Shown piece by piece: positions 31,566 through 41,469 of a stretch of DNA of 64,000 nt (positions within the stretch are counted from its first letter, which is position 1; the number at the start of each line of letters is the position of its first letter). The DNA is from Megamerina dolium. Taxonomy: Eukaryota; Arthropoda; Insecta; Diptera; Megamerinidae. Made by a program: the position numbers and the translations under genes. Below the pieces are notes generated by a model, which was not told where the DNA came from, ran no database searches, and saw only the letters and a program-made list of their open reading frames with translations. The stretch is taken from contig OY978526.1 of NCBI GenBank assembly GCA_963854835.1, positions 27,207,073 through 27,271,072 of the forward strand, given 5' to 3'.

Positions 31566-31875
31566 TCATCCACGACCATCTTCATTGGAATCAGGATCTA
31601 GACTTCGTAAAATTTTTCCAATAGCATCTACATTGTTGGCCACTTGATCAATTTTAGCAGCGTTCTCCTTTACCGTTGCCAGTACACGATTCTAAAAGAA
31701 AATTATTTAATTTGTATTCGTTTTTCATGATATTCACAGTTTTAGTTCCAAATTATCCACTTTTTTTACTTACTGTGCCATCATTAAAATCATCCAACCA
31801 ATCGGCATAAGCAAATCCTACTGAGAAGATGATCATGCTAATAGCAAAAATTGTAAACACTTTCATATTCATCAT
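31566..31875 (-). CDS. Acidic cecropin-architecture secreted peptide (copy 2)
   Basis: Exons 31875..31774 (34 codons) and 31691..31566 (41 codons plus stop), GTAAGT donor, phase 0; 75 aa. The signal and first mature residues (DWLDDFNDGT) are the same as copy 1. The second exon differs only near the end (ILRSLDPDSNEDGRG against ILRTLDPDSNEDGSE), and here ends in Gly, as cecropins do. Coding identity far exceeds that of the introns, which suggests constraint. It is inverted relative to copy 1. Role unknown; see copy 1. Confidence 0.8.
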
Positions 31876-31973
31876 GTTGGTGATGAGGAGAAGAATACTT
31901 GGCGATTTTGCAATTAATGTGAATTGCTAAACCTTACAATTTAATCTGATTGGAAAATTTACATCACTCATTT

Positions 31974-32061
31974 CTTTTATACAAGACAAAAGACAGCAAA
32001 AATCAGACAAGGTGAAAAAAAGTACAATTAATAAAATCTCCAGATAGTGAAGGGGATTTTT
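31974..32061 (-). promoter_or_regulatory. Acidic gene 2 promoter
   Basis: Minus-strand TATAAAAG at 31974-31981. AAAAATCCCC (GGGGATTTTT on the plus strand) lies at 32052-32061, about 177 bp before the ATG and identical to copy 1. Confidence 0.6.
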
Positions 32062-32394
32062 AAATGTTGCAAAATTTTATTTCTTTATTCTTTTATTTAA
32101 TATGGTATGTACGAGTATATACATACAGCTGAGAAGTATTGACTAACAAATGAATAAAACGAAATCTGTTCACAAATACATACAATACTATACATACATA
32201 CATACATAGATAGAGATATTAGTCTAAGCCATTGATCAAATACTTCCCACATTATCAGTGTATGGTCGAATGTCAACAATCATTAATAATTCATTTAGAA
32301 TCCAGGTACTTGCAATGTTAATAAGCTTTATTAATATTCGGAATCTTGTGACTAAATTTCGTACCAAATTTACATTATTGGGCATTAAACCACC

Positions 32395-32590
32395 AACATG
32401 CATTCGTAGAGTGCGGACATAGGAAAATATCGCAGCTGTATCCCCCTGTGTTGTTGATGACCGTGTATTATCGATTTATTCGTGAGATACCGGCGGATAT
32501 GTTGGAGAGAGTATGCCAAAATTGGACTCAGCGTATTAACCATTTGAGGCGCAGCCGCGGACAACATTTACTTGAAATCATCTTTAAGCA
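32395..32590 (+). pseudogene. Transposase 3'-end relic (Tc1/mariner superfamily)
   Basis: One frame reads IPADMLERVCQNWTQRINHL then RRSRGQHLLEIIFKH and a stop, the usual C-terminus of a mariner-type transposase. The 5' part reads in another frame. No terminal repeats are identified around it; a region to 32700 (CTTAAAAAATCACCCTGTAC) could hold the right end. Confidence 0.55.
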
Positions 32591-32599
32591 TTGAATTAT

Positions 32600-33239
32600 A
32601 TAGATCGTTCTATCGACTCAAATAAAGATTTCATACATTTCTCTAAATTTTATGTTTTTTTTTATCAAATTCGACGGCTCTTAAAAAATCACCCTGTACA
32701 TATATATGTGTGTGTATAACTTCGCGTAACGAAAATCTTAAAACCTCCATTTTTCCCACACATTCTAGGAAGGTATGATAATTCCGGATTTGGACCTGCT
32801 TAATTTTTACTTTCTACAGCTAAAAATTGGATATAGGCGGTAAATTTGTTTGGAAAAAATGTTAGCGAAGAAAAATTATTGAATGTCGGTCATATATTTC
32901 ACTGCTTTAGTGGCGGTTCCTGGATACTTATGGGATTTTGTATGAGATCCCTTTTAAGAGGTGGATATAGCGAGTAAATACGTTCAGAGGAAATATTATG
33001 AAGAAAAAAAATTATTGATGGTCAGCTCTAACAACGATTGTTGGGCAACTACATATTTCTATCGCAAAAAATTTTCGCACTCTCAATGTGTAGTCACCCC
33101 ATAAACAACCTATTGTACAACTTAATTCAGTTCGTTTTCAAAAGATGGCTCTTTCTGTCATATGTGGTTGACATAAACAGCTGATATTTGCTCTGTTGGA
33201 AAGCAAGGAGTTTTAAATCACATAATTATTTTTTATTGC
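32600..33239. other. Spacer, no gene
   Basis: AT-rich DNA with no recognised gene. Confidence 0.35.
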
Positions 33240-33665
33240 ATCGAAAATGTCCAAATTTGTGTTAAATAAAGAGCATATGCAGGAAGTTTTAGTATCCTTT
33301 TTTTTTAATTGGAAGAATTGTGCAGCTGAAGCGCATCGATTGCTTGTGGAAGTTTATGGTGAATCTGCTCCAACAGACAGTGAAAAAAGTTTTAAGAATT
33401 GGAGTACTTACTGAGTGAGGGCTCGTGTCAAGCATAAGAAGAACTTGCAGAATCGTTTGGAGTCACTCAACAAGTCATTTCAAAAGGCCTGAAAGCCTTG
33501 GGAATGATTCAAAAGCATGGATATTGGTTGTCGTGTGAATTGAAACGAAGAGACATTGAAAAGCGATTTTTCACATGCCAACTGTTGCTGGAAAAAGACT
33601 ATATCCGAAAATTATCAGGAAAAAGGGGAAAAATAGTGGCTAGCGATGGACAATACTTTCAATAA
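33240..33665 (+). pseudogene. Mariner transposase N-terminal relic
   Basis: From the ATG near 33247 the frame reads a mariner-type DNA-binding N-terminus (HMQEVLVSFFFNWKNCAAEA then HRLLVEVYGE...SFKNW) before a stop. After a frameshift a second helix-turn-helix piece is visible (VTQQVISKGLKALGMIQKHG-like, near 33461-33525). Several stops remain and the catalytic domain is missing. Confidence 0.65.
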
Positions 33666-33930
33666 TGTATAAATTCATATTGTTATTAAAATAAGCGTTT
33701 GAAAACATCAAAAAAACAAACCAAATTAACTTGTATTACTAATATTTTTTTAAATTTGCTTTTATTTTTTTAAATTTTATGTTTTTCGCTGAGCCAGGCT
33801 ATTGATAAATTTGCCACATCCTAATATATATGTATATATACAATTTTTCAATAATTTAATATTTTTGGAAAATGAAATTTACTTTCGAGATTAATGCTTA
33901 TCAATATAATACAAAAAATCAATTTCACAT
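33666..33930. other. Spacer, no gene
   Basis: AT-rich. From about 33860 on it matches upstream sequence of the cecropin at 22890 (TTTTGGAAAAT, then TTAATGCTTAT). Confidence 0.35.
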
Positions 33931-34072
33931 GGAATCCCCCTACATAAGGTAGGTGAAAATAAATGCTGCAAAGAAATTACATTATCTCTATGTATATACT
34001 TATTATGTATTTCCCCGCATCATTCGCATCATCATCCGTTGCCGCTAAAAACATATTTGTTTGTATAAAAGC
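33931..34072 (+). promoter_or_regulatory. Cecropin copy 6 promoter: kappaB-like site and TATA
   Basis: GGAATCCCCC at 33931-33940 is about 244 bp before the ATG, and TATAAAAGC lies at 34064-34072. Confidence 0.65.
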
Positions 34073-34184
34073 AATTCACAGATAGGAAATCATCATCAAA
34101 TACAGCTTGAATTTAAAGCATTCAATAGCACAAAATAAAACGAATCGTAAATTTCAACAATTTTTCAACAAAAAAATAAGCAAT

Positions 34185-34458
34185 ATGAATTTCAATAAAA
34201 TTTACATTTTTGTTACACTTGCAATCCTCGTAGTGTTTGCTGGACAAACTGAGGCTGGATGGTTAAAGAAATTGGGCAAAAAAGCTGTAAGTTAATCAAT
34301 ATTAAATAATAATTTACTAGAACTTGTATTAATATATTGTATTTTTGTAAATATATTTATAGGAACGAGTTGTCCAACATACCAGAGATGCCACCATTCA
34401 GACAGTTGCCATTGCGCAACAAGCAGCAAATGTTGCAGCCACAGCGCGTGGTGGTTAA
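34185..34458 (+). CDS. Cecropin (copy 6)
   Basis: Exons 34185..34286 and 34363..34458, GTAAGT donor, phase 0; 65 aa. An ATG further upstream in the same frame (34107) would add unrelated residues; 34185 is preferred because it begins the conserved MNFNKIYIF signal. Mature [30 protein letters not shown], ending ATARGG. It is convergent with copy 7, duplicating the copy 2/copy 3 arrangement. It would be a secreted antibacterial peptide. Confidence 0.95.
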
Positions 34459-34675
34459 ATTCAACTAAACACATAATTATTTAGTTAAGAGATATTATTG
34501 TAATTATTATTGTATATATTAATTTATTTGTTCTTATTTAATATTATATATACATACATATATGGATATATATTTATATATATAAATTATCTTCTTAATA
34601 AATAAAGCTATTGTAAAATTGACGAATATTAAATTTGTCTATTATTGTGATATACTGCAATGTTTTGCTGTAATA

Positions 34676-34880
34676 TGTAGGTGCCATCGCTCAGTTAGCT
34701 AGCGAGTTGACCTGTGCGTGGGGTCTTGCGTTCGAACCTCAGCAGCGACAGTTCTTCTAATGGTAACAATTTGCCTTCAAGTTCTGCGACAAAACTGAGA
34801 AAACTGACTTGACAACGCTTCAGTATAACTCTAACGTTTTTCTAGTGCAAATTTCACCAGTACTACTTCCTTTTTATACC
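34676..34880 (+). mobile_element. tRNA-headed SINE (family C)
   Basis: The head has an A-box-like CGCTCAGTTAGCTAGCG and a B-box near GCGTTCGAACCTC. Its body carries the core shared with family A (GGTAACAATTTGCC, then CTGCGACAAAACTGAGAAAA), but the head is a different tRNA-like sequence. The 3' limit is uncertain. Confidence 0.6.
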
Positions 34881-35189
34881 CTTACAAATACACTAAACTG
34901 TAGAAAATTAACATTACGTGAGGGCGAAAAATCACCAGTTCGCTTTTCTAGTGTTGTGAGACCCATTTGGGTATATTTGGTATAGTTTAACACTACTTCT
35001 CTTACACGATTAAGACACCCTTTGCTAATATTTTGAACTTTTGAACTTTTGGTGTACGTATTAAACTTTTGTTTTTTGCTCCTTACTTATTTATGTCTTT
35101 CATACAAAATCACAAATCATCTTTGTAAGTAGTCTATCATTTTAGAGGAACATAAATTTAACAAGCCTCAATGTAAAAAACATTTAATC
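34881..35189. other. Spacer, no gene
   Basis: No gene is recognised. Confidence 0.35.
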
Positions 35190-35518
35190 AAATATGGTTG
35201 TTCATGGTAGAAGACTGCCGAGTTTACAGCATTTTACATTTAAAATAGATGCAGGCACTTTGTATGAAATCTACTATAAATGGTGGGCTCGCCTATTTCT
35301 TATATATCTAGGTATCTTTATAATACTAATCCACACCTTAAATATGTGTAAGTAACTTAATATATGTTCAAATTATTTTACAAACCAGTGACTTACAGAC
35401 GGACCGACGAGAATAAAAAATATATATAATTTTCTATATATTCGGAGCTTCCTTTAAGTGGTTATAAACATCTGACTGAAATGAATATACGTACCATGCA
35501 GTCATTCAAGGTATAATA
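35190..35518 (+). mobile_element. GGGCGTGGC tandem-repeat element, 3' fragment
   Basis: Partial copy with the GCACTTTGTATG, TACTAATCCACACCTTAAAT and ACAGACGGACCGACG blocks and the end ACATCTGACTGAAATGAATA. The internal tandem array is reduced to less than one unit. Confidence 0.6.
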
Positions 35519-35990
35519 AGTAGTTGGCACTATCAGCTCCAAGTATCCAGCATTATTGAGAGTGTACCTCTTTACAGTGCCAAGTTGTCTGTCTTTGTAA
35601 AGAAAATGCTGTTGAAATGACCACGGCCGGGGTTCGAACTCACATACGATACCTACATGTGATACCTACTCATTTTATACAGTAATGTTTTTATGCAATT
35701 TCCATAAAAATTAGGCGTTGTATCCGAAAGAAGAGTTAAATCAATATAAATTTTAAAAAAGTGCTAAGTCTTTCAGAATTGGGTAGAATCAAAATAGAAA
35801 CTGTGTCAAAATTCAATTTCTTTCCAGTATTGTTTTAAATTTTAAATTTAGACTAGAGCTCTTGTCACAACAGTTTTCTCAGCTTTGTTACAGAGCTCCA
35901 AGGGTAAATTGCTACTATTAAAAGAACTGCCTATTGCCACGATCACGACTGCGATTTGAACTCAAGACCAACTGAGTTATGGCAACTACA
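35519..35990 (-). mobile_element. tRNA-headed SINE (family B), copy 2
   Basis: Counterpart of 8805-9537 in the duplicated block. The minus-strand head at 35935-35990 has an A-box (TAACTCAGTTGG) and a B-box (GAGTTCAAATCGC) with a deletion between them. The body has the GGTAGCAATTT-like core and GAGCTCTGTAACAAAGCTGAG. The end lies near TAGTGCCAACTA (about 35523). Another tRNA-like B-box (GAGTTCGAACCCCGG) at about 35627-35641 hints at a nested second head. Confidence 0.6.
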
Positions 35991-36233
35991 TACTACAGCA
36001 AATCAATCGAGTATTTCAGAATATAAAACAAATTAAAATTTCTTTACAAATTTACCAAAGTTTTTTTATTAAGATAATAATTTATACATATTAATTTATA
36101 TACATAACATATATATATGTATATGTATGTATGTAAATATAATAAGGTATTAAATAGAAACAAATAAATTAATATACGAGTATAATAATTACAATAATAT
36201 CTCTTAACTAAATAATTATATGTTTGGTTGAAT

Positions 36234-36505
36234 TTAACCACCACGCGCTGTGGCTGCAACATTTGCTGCTTGCTGTGCAATGGCAACTGTCTGAATGGTG
36301 GCATCTCTGGTATGTTGGACAACACGTTCCTGTAAATATACCAAAATACATGTCAGATTAATACAAGTTCTAGTAAATTCTTATTTAATATTGATTAACG
36401 TACAGCTTTTTTGCCCAATTTCTTTAACCATCCAGCCTCAGTTTTTCCAGCAAACACTACGAGGATTGCAAGTGCAACAAAAATGTAAATTTTATTGAAA
36501 TTCAT
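36234..36505 (-). CDS. Cecropin (copy 7)
   Basis: Exons 36505..36404 and 36329..36234 on the minus strand; 65 aa. The donor is GTACGT instead of GTAAGT. Signal [20 protein letters not shown] then KTEA, a Gln-to-Lys change near the cleavage site. Mature [30 protein letters not shown], ending ATARGG. It is convergent with copy 6. It would be a secreted antibacterial peptide. Confidence 0.95.
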
Positions 36506-36606
36506 ATTGTTGATTTGATTGTTGAAATTTACGATCACTTCTGTTTTATGTTGTTGAATGCTTTAGATTCAAAATGTATTTGATGTTGATTTGCAATCTG
36601 TGAATC

Positions 36607-36749
36607 GCTTTTATACGCATAAATGTCTTATAACGGTTACTGTAGTACTATCATTTAATGAATGAATGATGCGGGGAAATACATAATAAGTACCTAGTGC
36701 ACACTACATTGAGAAAATCTCAACTACCGTCTGTATATAGGGGAAGTCC
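36607..36749 (-). promoter_or_regulatory. Cecropin copy 7 promoter: TATA and kappaB-like site
   Basis: Minus-strand TATAAAAGC at 36607-36615. GGACTTCCCC (GGGGAAGTCC on the plus strand) lies at 36740-36749, the same as copy 3. Confidence 0.65.
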
Positions 36750-36839
36750 TTTTGATTTTGCTAGTACATGCAATTGCGCTTCTTGTTGTACATCGATAAA
36801 TATTAATCTCGAAAGTAAATTTAATTTTCCAAAAAATAT

Positions 36840-38140
36840 TTAATCAATTAAATATATACATTAACGTGGCTCAATTTTTTTTTTTTTTATCAAAAGCATT
36901 TCAAGCATTTTTTCTCAAGAAAAGTAAATTGCAGATATGCACGCGTCTACATTTTTAAAATAATTTTTTGGCCTGTATAGATATTATTTTGGTGGCCATA
37001 AAACACGATTTCTTTGTCGGCAATGCTTAAGTAAGGCTTGATCATAAATCGCTATTAGAGCTACGGTGAAATGTATTACAGACCTCCAATAATTTTTTTT
37101 CCTCCACACATACTTACTCGCTACCTCCACTCTATCGCCTCAAAAGAAGTCAAATGTATGACCGACCGCCACTATTTTTTCTTGGCGAACATTTTTTCCG
37201 AAAATATTGAATCCCTATTTCCACAACCTATGGGGGGCTCATGCCCACATCGTTTAAAGTAATTGTAAAAACTAAAAATTCGACGGTTTTAAATCTGGAA
37301 TTCTAATGTTTGTGTTCTCTCAAATTTCAAAGTTTCACAAAACGAAGTTGTCAAAACTTTGCACCATACAATTTGACCCACTTTAAATTTGATACATTTT
37401 ATGAAATTGTTGTTTTTTTTTATGAACAAAATGAAAGTAAGGGAAGTGCTGCTCTGAGTTTCACAGTTCATTATCCATATAGGAATTCAGGGATTAATAA
37501 GAAGAAAATAACTTACTCATCGAGATCTTTCCAATGCTGAATAATTTCCATAAGTCGGCCATCAAGCGTTATGGTAAAAAAAACCACTTTAGCTATATTT
37601 GGCGTTCCTCACAAAGAAAATCGAACTGGTGCGAGATATTATCAAACAAAACTTTCAATTAAGGGGTGTGGATATATCAAGGTTTTTTTATCAAGCAACT
37701 CTAATGTAAATGCATCTTATTAACATTGTGAATATATGGATTCTAGATTAATTACCAATCATTGTTGACATTTGACTATGCATTGATAACATGAGAAATA
37801 TGTGATCAGTGCGATAAGCTAATGTAATGTCTATATATGAAAATATTTATATATAAGGTACATAGTATATGACTATTAAATGCTTGAAATAGTCAATAAT
37901 TCCCAGCTATAGTACGTTCATATGTACTCGTACATAGACAATTATTAAAATAATAAAGAAATAAATGTTTGCAACATTTTAAAATCTCCTTTATTATATT
38001 TGGATTTTTATTGTGTTCTTTTTTCTTTCTTCTTTATCCTCTAACTGCAGTCTGTTTGTTTTGTCTCGTAGAAAAGAAATACGTGATGTAAAATTTGCAA
38101 ACAGATTAAATTGTAAGGTTAAGCAGTTCATATTAATCAC
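36840..38140. repeat. Duplicated spacer ending in a dead acidic-gene promoter
   Basis: Direct counterpart of 10.3-11.45 kb. Near its right end the upstream region of the acidic gene is recognisable (GTACGTTCATATGTACTCGT; GCAGATTAAATTGTAAGGTT-like). The kappaB-like site now reads AAAATCTCCT near 37981 and the TATA box reads TAGAAAAG near 38069. Homology stops at about 38140, before the position of the missing ATG, and no acidic-gene exon follows. Confidence 0.6.
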
Positions 38141-38154
38141 AAATACAAATATGC

Positions 38155-38350
38155 TTTCCAAGAATGGAGGGACTCCCCAAGAATGGACGGGTCTACTACC
38201 CGGAAGTAATCGACCACGTGGTCGACCAAGGTCCATTCAAGTCAACAGAATACGGAAATGCTATGTACGGGGACAAAACAAAGCATTTCCGTATACTTGC
38301 TGCTACAACAACAACAACAAATATTATTTTCCAATCATCAACATAGTGAT
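38155..38350 (+). other. Unidentified sequence replacing a lost gene
   Basis: Sits exactly where the third acidic gene would start. It is less AT-rich than its surroundings. Frame 38164-38346 (60 aa) reads MEGLPKNGRVYYPEVIDHVV and on to a run of Thr; frame 38013-38360 is also open. Neither is recognised. It may be an inserted fragment or processed piece of another gene. Confidence 0.3.
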
Positions 38351-39650
38351 ATTAGCGTGATTTCTTGATGATGATATTTAAGTAGTCTTACAAATTATAG
38401 GAAGCCTATGAAAGTACATTGTCCAAAAACATTAAAGCCTAACGAAAGAATTGAAGATTGTTAAACTAGAAAATGTCTCCCAAACGTCGAAACTACAAAA
38501 TTATTTCACTCTCAATAAAATGTCAGAAATTTTATGGAACATACTTTCCGCGAGCCCGGAAAAACTTCGAGGCAATTTGGCAAAAAAAAAAATAATTATG
38601 TAATTAATATTAAACATTAATAAAGAGAATAAAGAGATAAGAAAAAAGTCAATTTTCAAAATAAATTTGCATATACATTGCAAGAAAAGTTTGAACATGT
38701 AATAAAGCATTAATGAAAACATTAGACAAACATTGACAGCAAAATATTGAAAGTTTAATATCCCCAGTTCTGCAAGTGTAAAACAGATGCTGACGGAAAT
38801 AAAGGGGAAGTTGACCCAATGAATACTTTATGTACGTATATTAAGTCAGCTGGAGTCCAGTTATATTACATCAGTAAATTTACCATACCATCTATTCTAT
38901 ATTCGAAAACTACAATTAGAGCATAATTTTACGAGGTTTACGTGGTTTACGAGTCATTTAAGAGTTTAGATGACTACCCCTATTATTTAATAAATCCCAC
39001 AATTATTATTGGTGTTGACTAATCGCACTCCGTTTTTTGCATTACTCGCAATATTACGTAGCATGTGTATCTTACACCGTGTAATTTGCATGTGCATATT
39101 ACACGGTCAGTGTTTTGCTGTACAACCAATGAAATTGTTATTGTATTGAAAAAAAAAACACATCGAAGGAGCGGAATGAATAGTTTTCTTCAAACCTTTT
39201 TTTGTTGACAAAACCAAATCTGATCACATCAAATATGTGCAATAGTATATTATCAATCCTTTGCTGTTTTTAATCTGCTCGTCAATGTTTTGACTGCTAT
39301 AACGTATATATATCTTCGGCAACAACAATTCCATTAGTTTTATAGGAAAACATTGAAAGTGCAATATGCCCAATTAGCTCGACATTGTAAAATATATTTC
39401 AATACAACATCGATTTTAGCGTGCATAAAATCAAAGAATCATTAAAAAGCATTAATAAGAATGAACTTAATTAATAAACTGCGATAAAATAAACGTTTCA
39501 TTTTTATTTTTTATAGTTTATCTTGTGAATGTATATTAATATTGTACATTTGCAACCCTGCAATTCATAAACAGACTCCTGTCAAACCACTACCAAACAC
39601 AACTAACTTCATTGGATAATCAACTCGGTACATTTTCAACGAGTGATTCT
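38351..39650. other. Intergenic, nothing recognised
   Basis: AT-rich DNA without a recognised gene or repeat. The right end leads into the RpS7 promoter. Confidence 0.35.
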
Positions 39651-39671
39651 AGTTGCAGTTCAGTGTCTCGG

Positions 39672-39690
39672 ACTCACTTCCTTTTCTGTC
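39672..39690 (+). promoter_or_regulatory. Candidate TCT-type initiator of RpS7
   Basis: A pyrimidine run CTTCCTTTTCTG lies about 370 bp before the RpS7 ATG. Fly ribosomal protein genes typically start at a YC-TTTYY initiator. The first donor site was not fixed, so the leader exon is an inference. Confidence 0.4.
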
Positions 39691-40052
39691 AAAATACTTG
39701 ACAAAGGTTGGTGTATTTTTGCAATACGTTTGTAAAAATTGTTCAAAAAATGTTTATTTTCCATCAAAATGTTAAATATTTATTAAAGAAGTGAAAGCAT
39801 ACGATTTCAGTGTATCTAAATAATTATTTGTTGTGGTGTGTATGGAAACGTACGAATGATGTATAAAGATTAACAATATGAATTTTTTGCCGCTATTGAG
39901 TAAACGATGTGACAGATATTCATGTTGTGGCATTTCTTTTGCTTGCACGGTGGATTCAAGTGAATATGTTTTTCGATTGATGGAAAATAAAGATTTTTCA
40001 CTAACATCGCCGCATAGATAAATTAATTGGTGTATTTCATTGAAATTTTCAG

Positions 40053-41355
40053 ATGATTGGCTCCAAGATTATTAAGCCAGGCGGCTCTGAGCCCGATGAC
40101 TTTGAAAAGTCGATTGCCCAAGCACTTTTGGAACTTGAGGCTAATAGCGATTTAAAGCCCTATTTGAGGGATTTACATATTACTCGTGCTCGTGAAATTG
40201 AATTCGGCAGTAAGAAGGTATGTTGTGTATAATCGAAATTTTGCACACTTGTGAATTATACCATCTTTCCATTTCTAGGCCGTCATCATTTATGTTCCAA
40301 TCCCACAACAGAAGACCTTCCAGAAGATTCAAATCATTTTGGTGCGTGAGTTGGAGAAGAAATTCTCTGGCAAACATGTTGTAGTTATTGGTGAGCGTAA
40401 AATTTTACCAAAACCAACACGTAAAGCAAGAAATCCATTGAAACAAAAGAGACCACGTTCCCGTACCTTAACAGCTGTATATGATGCCATTTTGGAAGAT
40501 TTGGTATTCCCAGCTGAAATTGTTGGCAAACGTATTCGTGTTAAGTTGGATGGTTCACAATTGATTAAAGTGCATTTGGACAAAAATCAACAGACCACCA
40601 TTGAGCATAAAGTAAGTAAAAATTGTATCTATGTAGATATATTGTCCTTGTGTTGTTTGCTGATTGATAACAAACTCAAAATCAGTGATTGTCAAACAGG
40701 ACATACATTAAAATTCACAGTCTCGTATTGCTCATGCATTCATTATGATAATTGAGCATTTCCATACTTTGAAGATATTTCCACTAAATTTTTATAAACG
40801 AGTTTGTCATTGTTTATGGTTAATATATACACTTTTACATTCGAATATATTTTTCTTCATGATCACCGTTCTTGTGTTATTTGTTGATCGTTCGCTTTAA
40901 GATCAAGAATTGTCAAAAAGAACGTACATTAAAAATCACAATCCAAAGAAATCATTTACATTGTTTTACTTACGCCATTACGGAGGCGTCAAGTGAACGT
41001 CGATTATATTTGGATACACAACCATAAACAATATGATAAACTAATGATATCCGTCGATTTGCCTTCCATATGCGTGTTTTCAACTTTAGTGTAATGGGAC
41101 TTCCTACAATGACGGCATATAAAATAACTATTGAATAGAATTGTTATTTCAACTCATAAATAACAATATAATTTCATTTAGTTGACATATTAATCTGCAC
41201 TATTTCTATTTGAATGATATCAATATTTGTATTCAATAACTAATTATTCTTTTCTATTGCATTTATTTTAGGTTGACACCTTTACATCCGTTTACAAGAA
41301 GCTCACCGGTAGGGATGTTACCTTCGAATTTCCCGATAATTTCTTGAGCATTTAA
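40053..41355 (+). CDS. RpS7: 40S ribosomal protein S7 (eS7)
   Basis: Coding exons 40053..40217, 40279..40611 and 41272..41355, all with GT...AG borders; 193 aa, the expected length. It starts [20 protein letters not shown], with the ATG directly after a TTTTCAG acceptor, so the leader is spliced. The middle carries [20 protein letters not shown] and [20 protein letters not shown], hallmarks of eS7, and the last exon reads [20 protein letters not shown] then PDNFLSI. It is part of the small ribosomal subunit in the cytoplasm and is needed for 18S rRNA processing. A polyA signal follows near 41450. The 660-bp last intron holds two snoRNA-like structures. D. melanogaster RpS7 maps near the cecropins, which supports conserved synteny. 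Confidence 0.97.
40643..40790 (+). ncRNA. Candidate H/ACA snoRNA 1 in RpS7 intron
   Basis: First hairpin: outer stem TGTCC/GGACA, internal loop (a pseudouridylation-pocket layout), inner stem CTGATT/AATCAG. It is followed by an H-box-like ACATTA and a second stem TGCTCA/TGAGCA. It is homologous to the structure at 40868 with compensatory stem changes. The 3' ACA box and end are not clear. Confidence 0.45.
40868..41023 (+). ncRNA. Candidate H/ACA snoRNA 2 in RpS7 intron
   Basis: First hairpin: outer stem GTTCTT/AAGAAC, open pocket, inner stem TTGATC/GATCAA, then H-box ACATTA. Second hairpin: outer stem ATCCAAA/TTTGGAT and an upper stem formed by GTTTTACTTACGCC and GGCGTCAAGTGAAC, then an ACA box at 41016-41018 near the end. 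About 156 nt, the right size for an H/ACA guide. The covarying stems relative to 40643 support a real RNA. Target site not determined. Confidence 0.6.
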
Positions 41356-41469
41356 ATTAATAGGAAAAAAAAGCAAATTAATGTTAAAAAGAATAAACAA
41401 GATTCTGAAATTCAGAAGAATGATAAAATTGAAAAGAAAGTAAATTTTTAATAAAATTTATAAATATGT

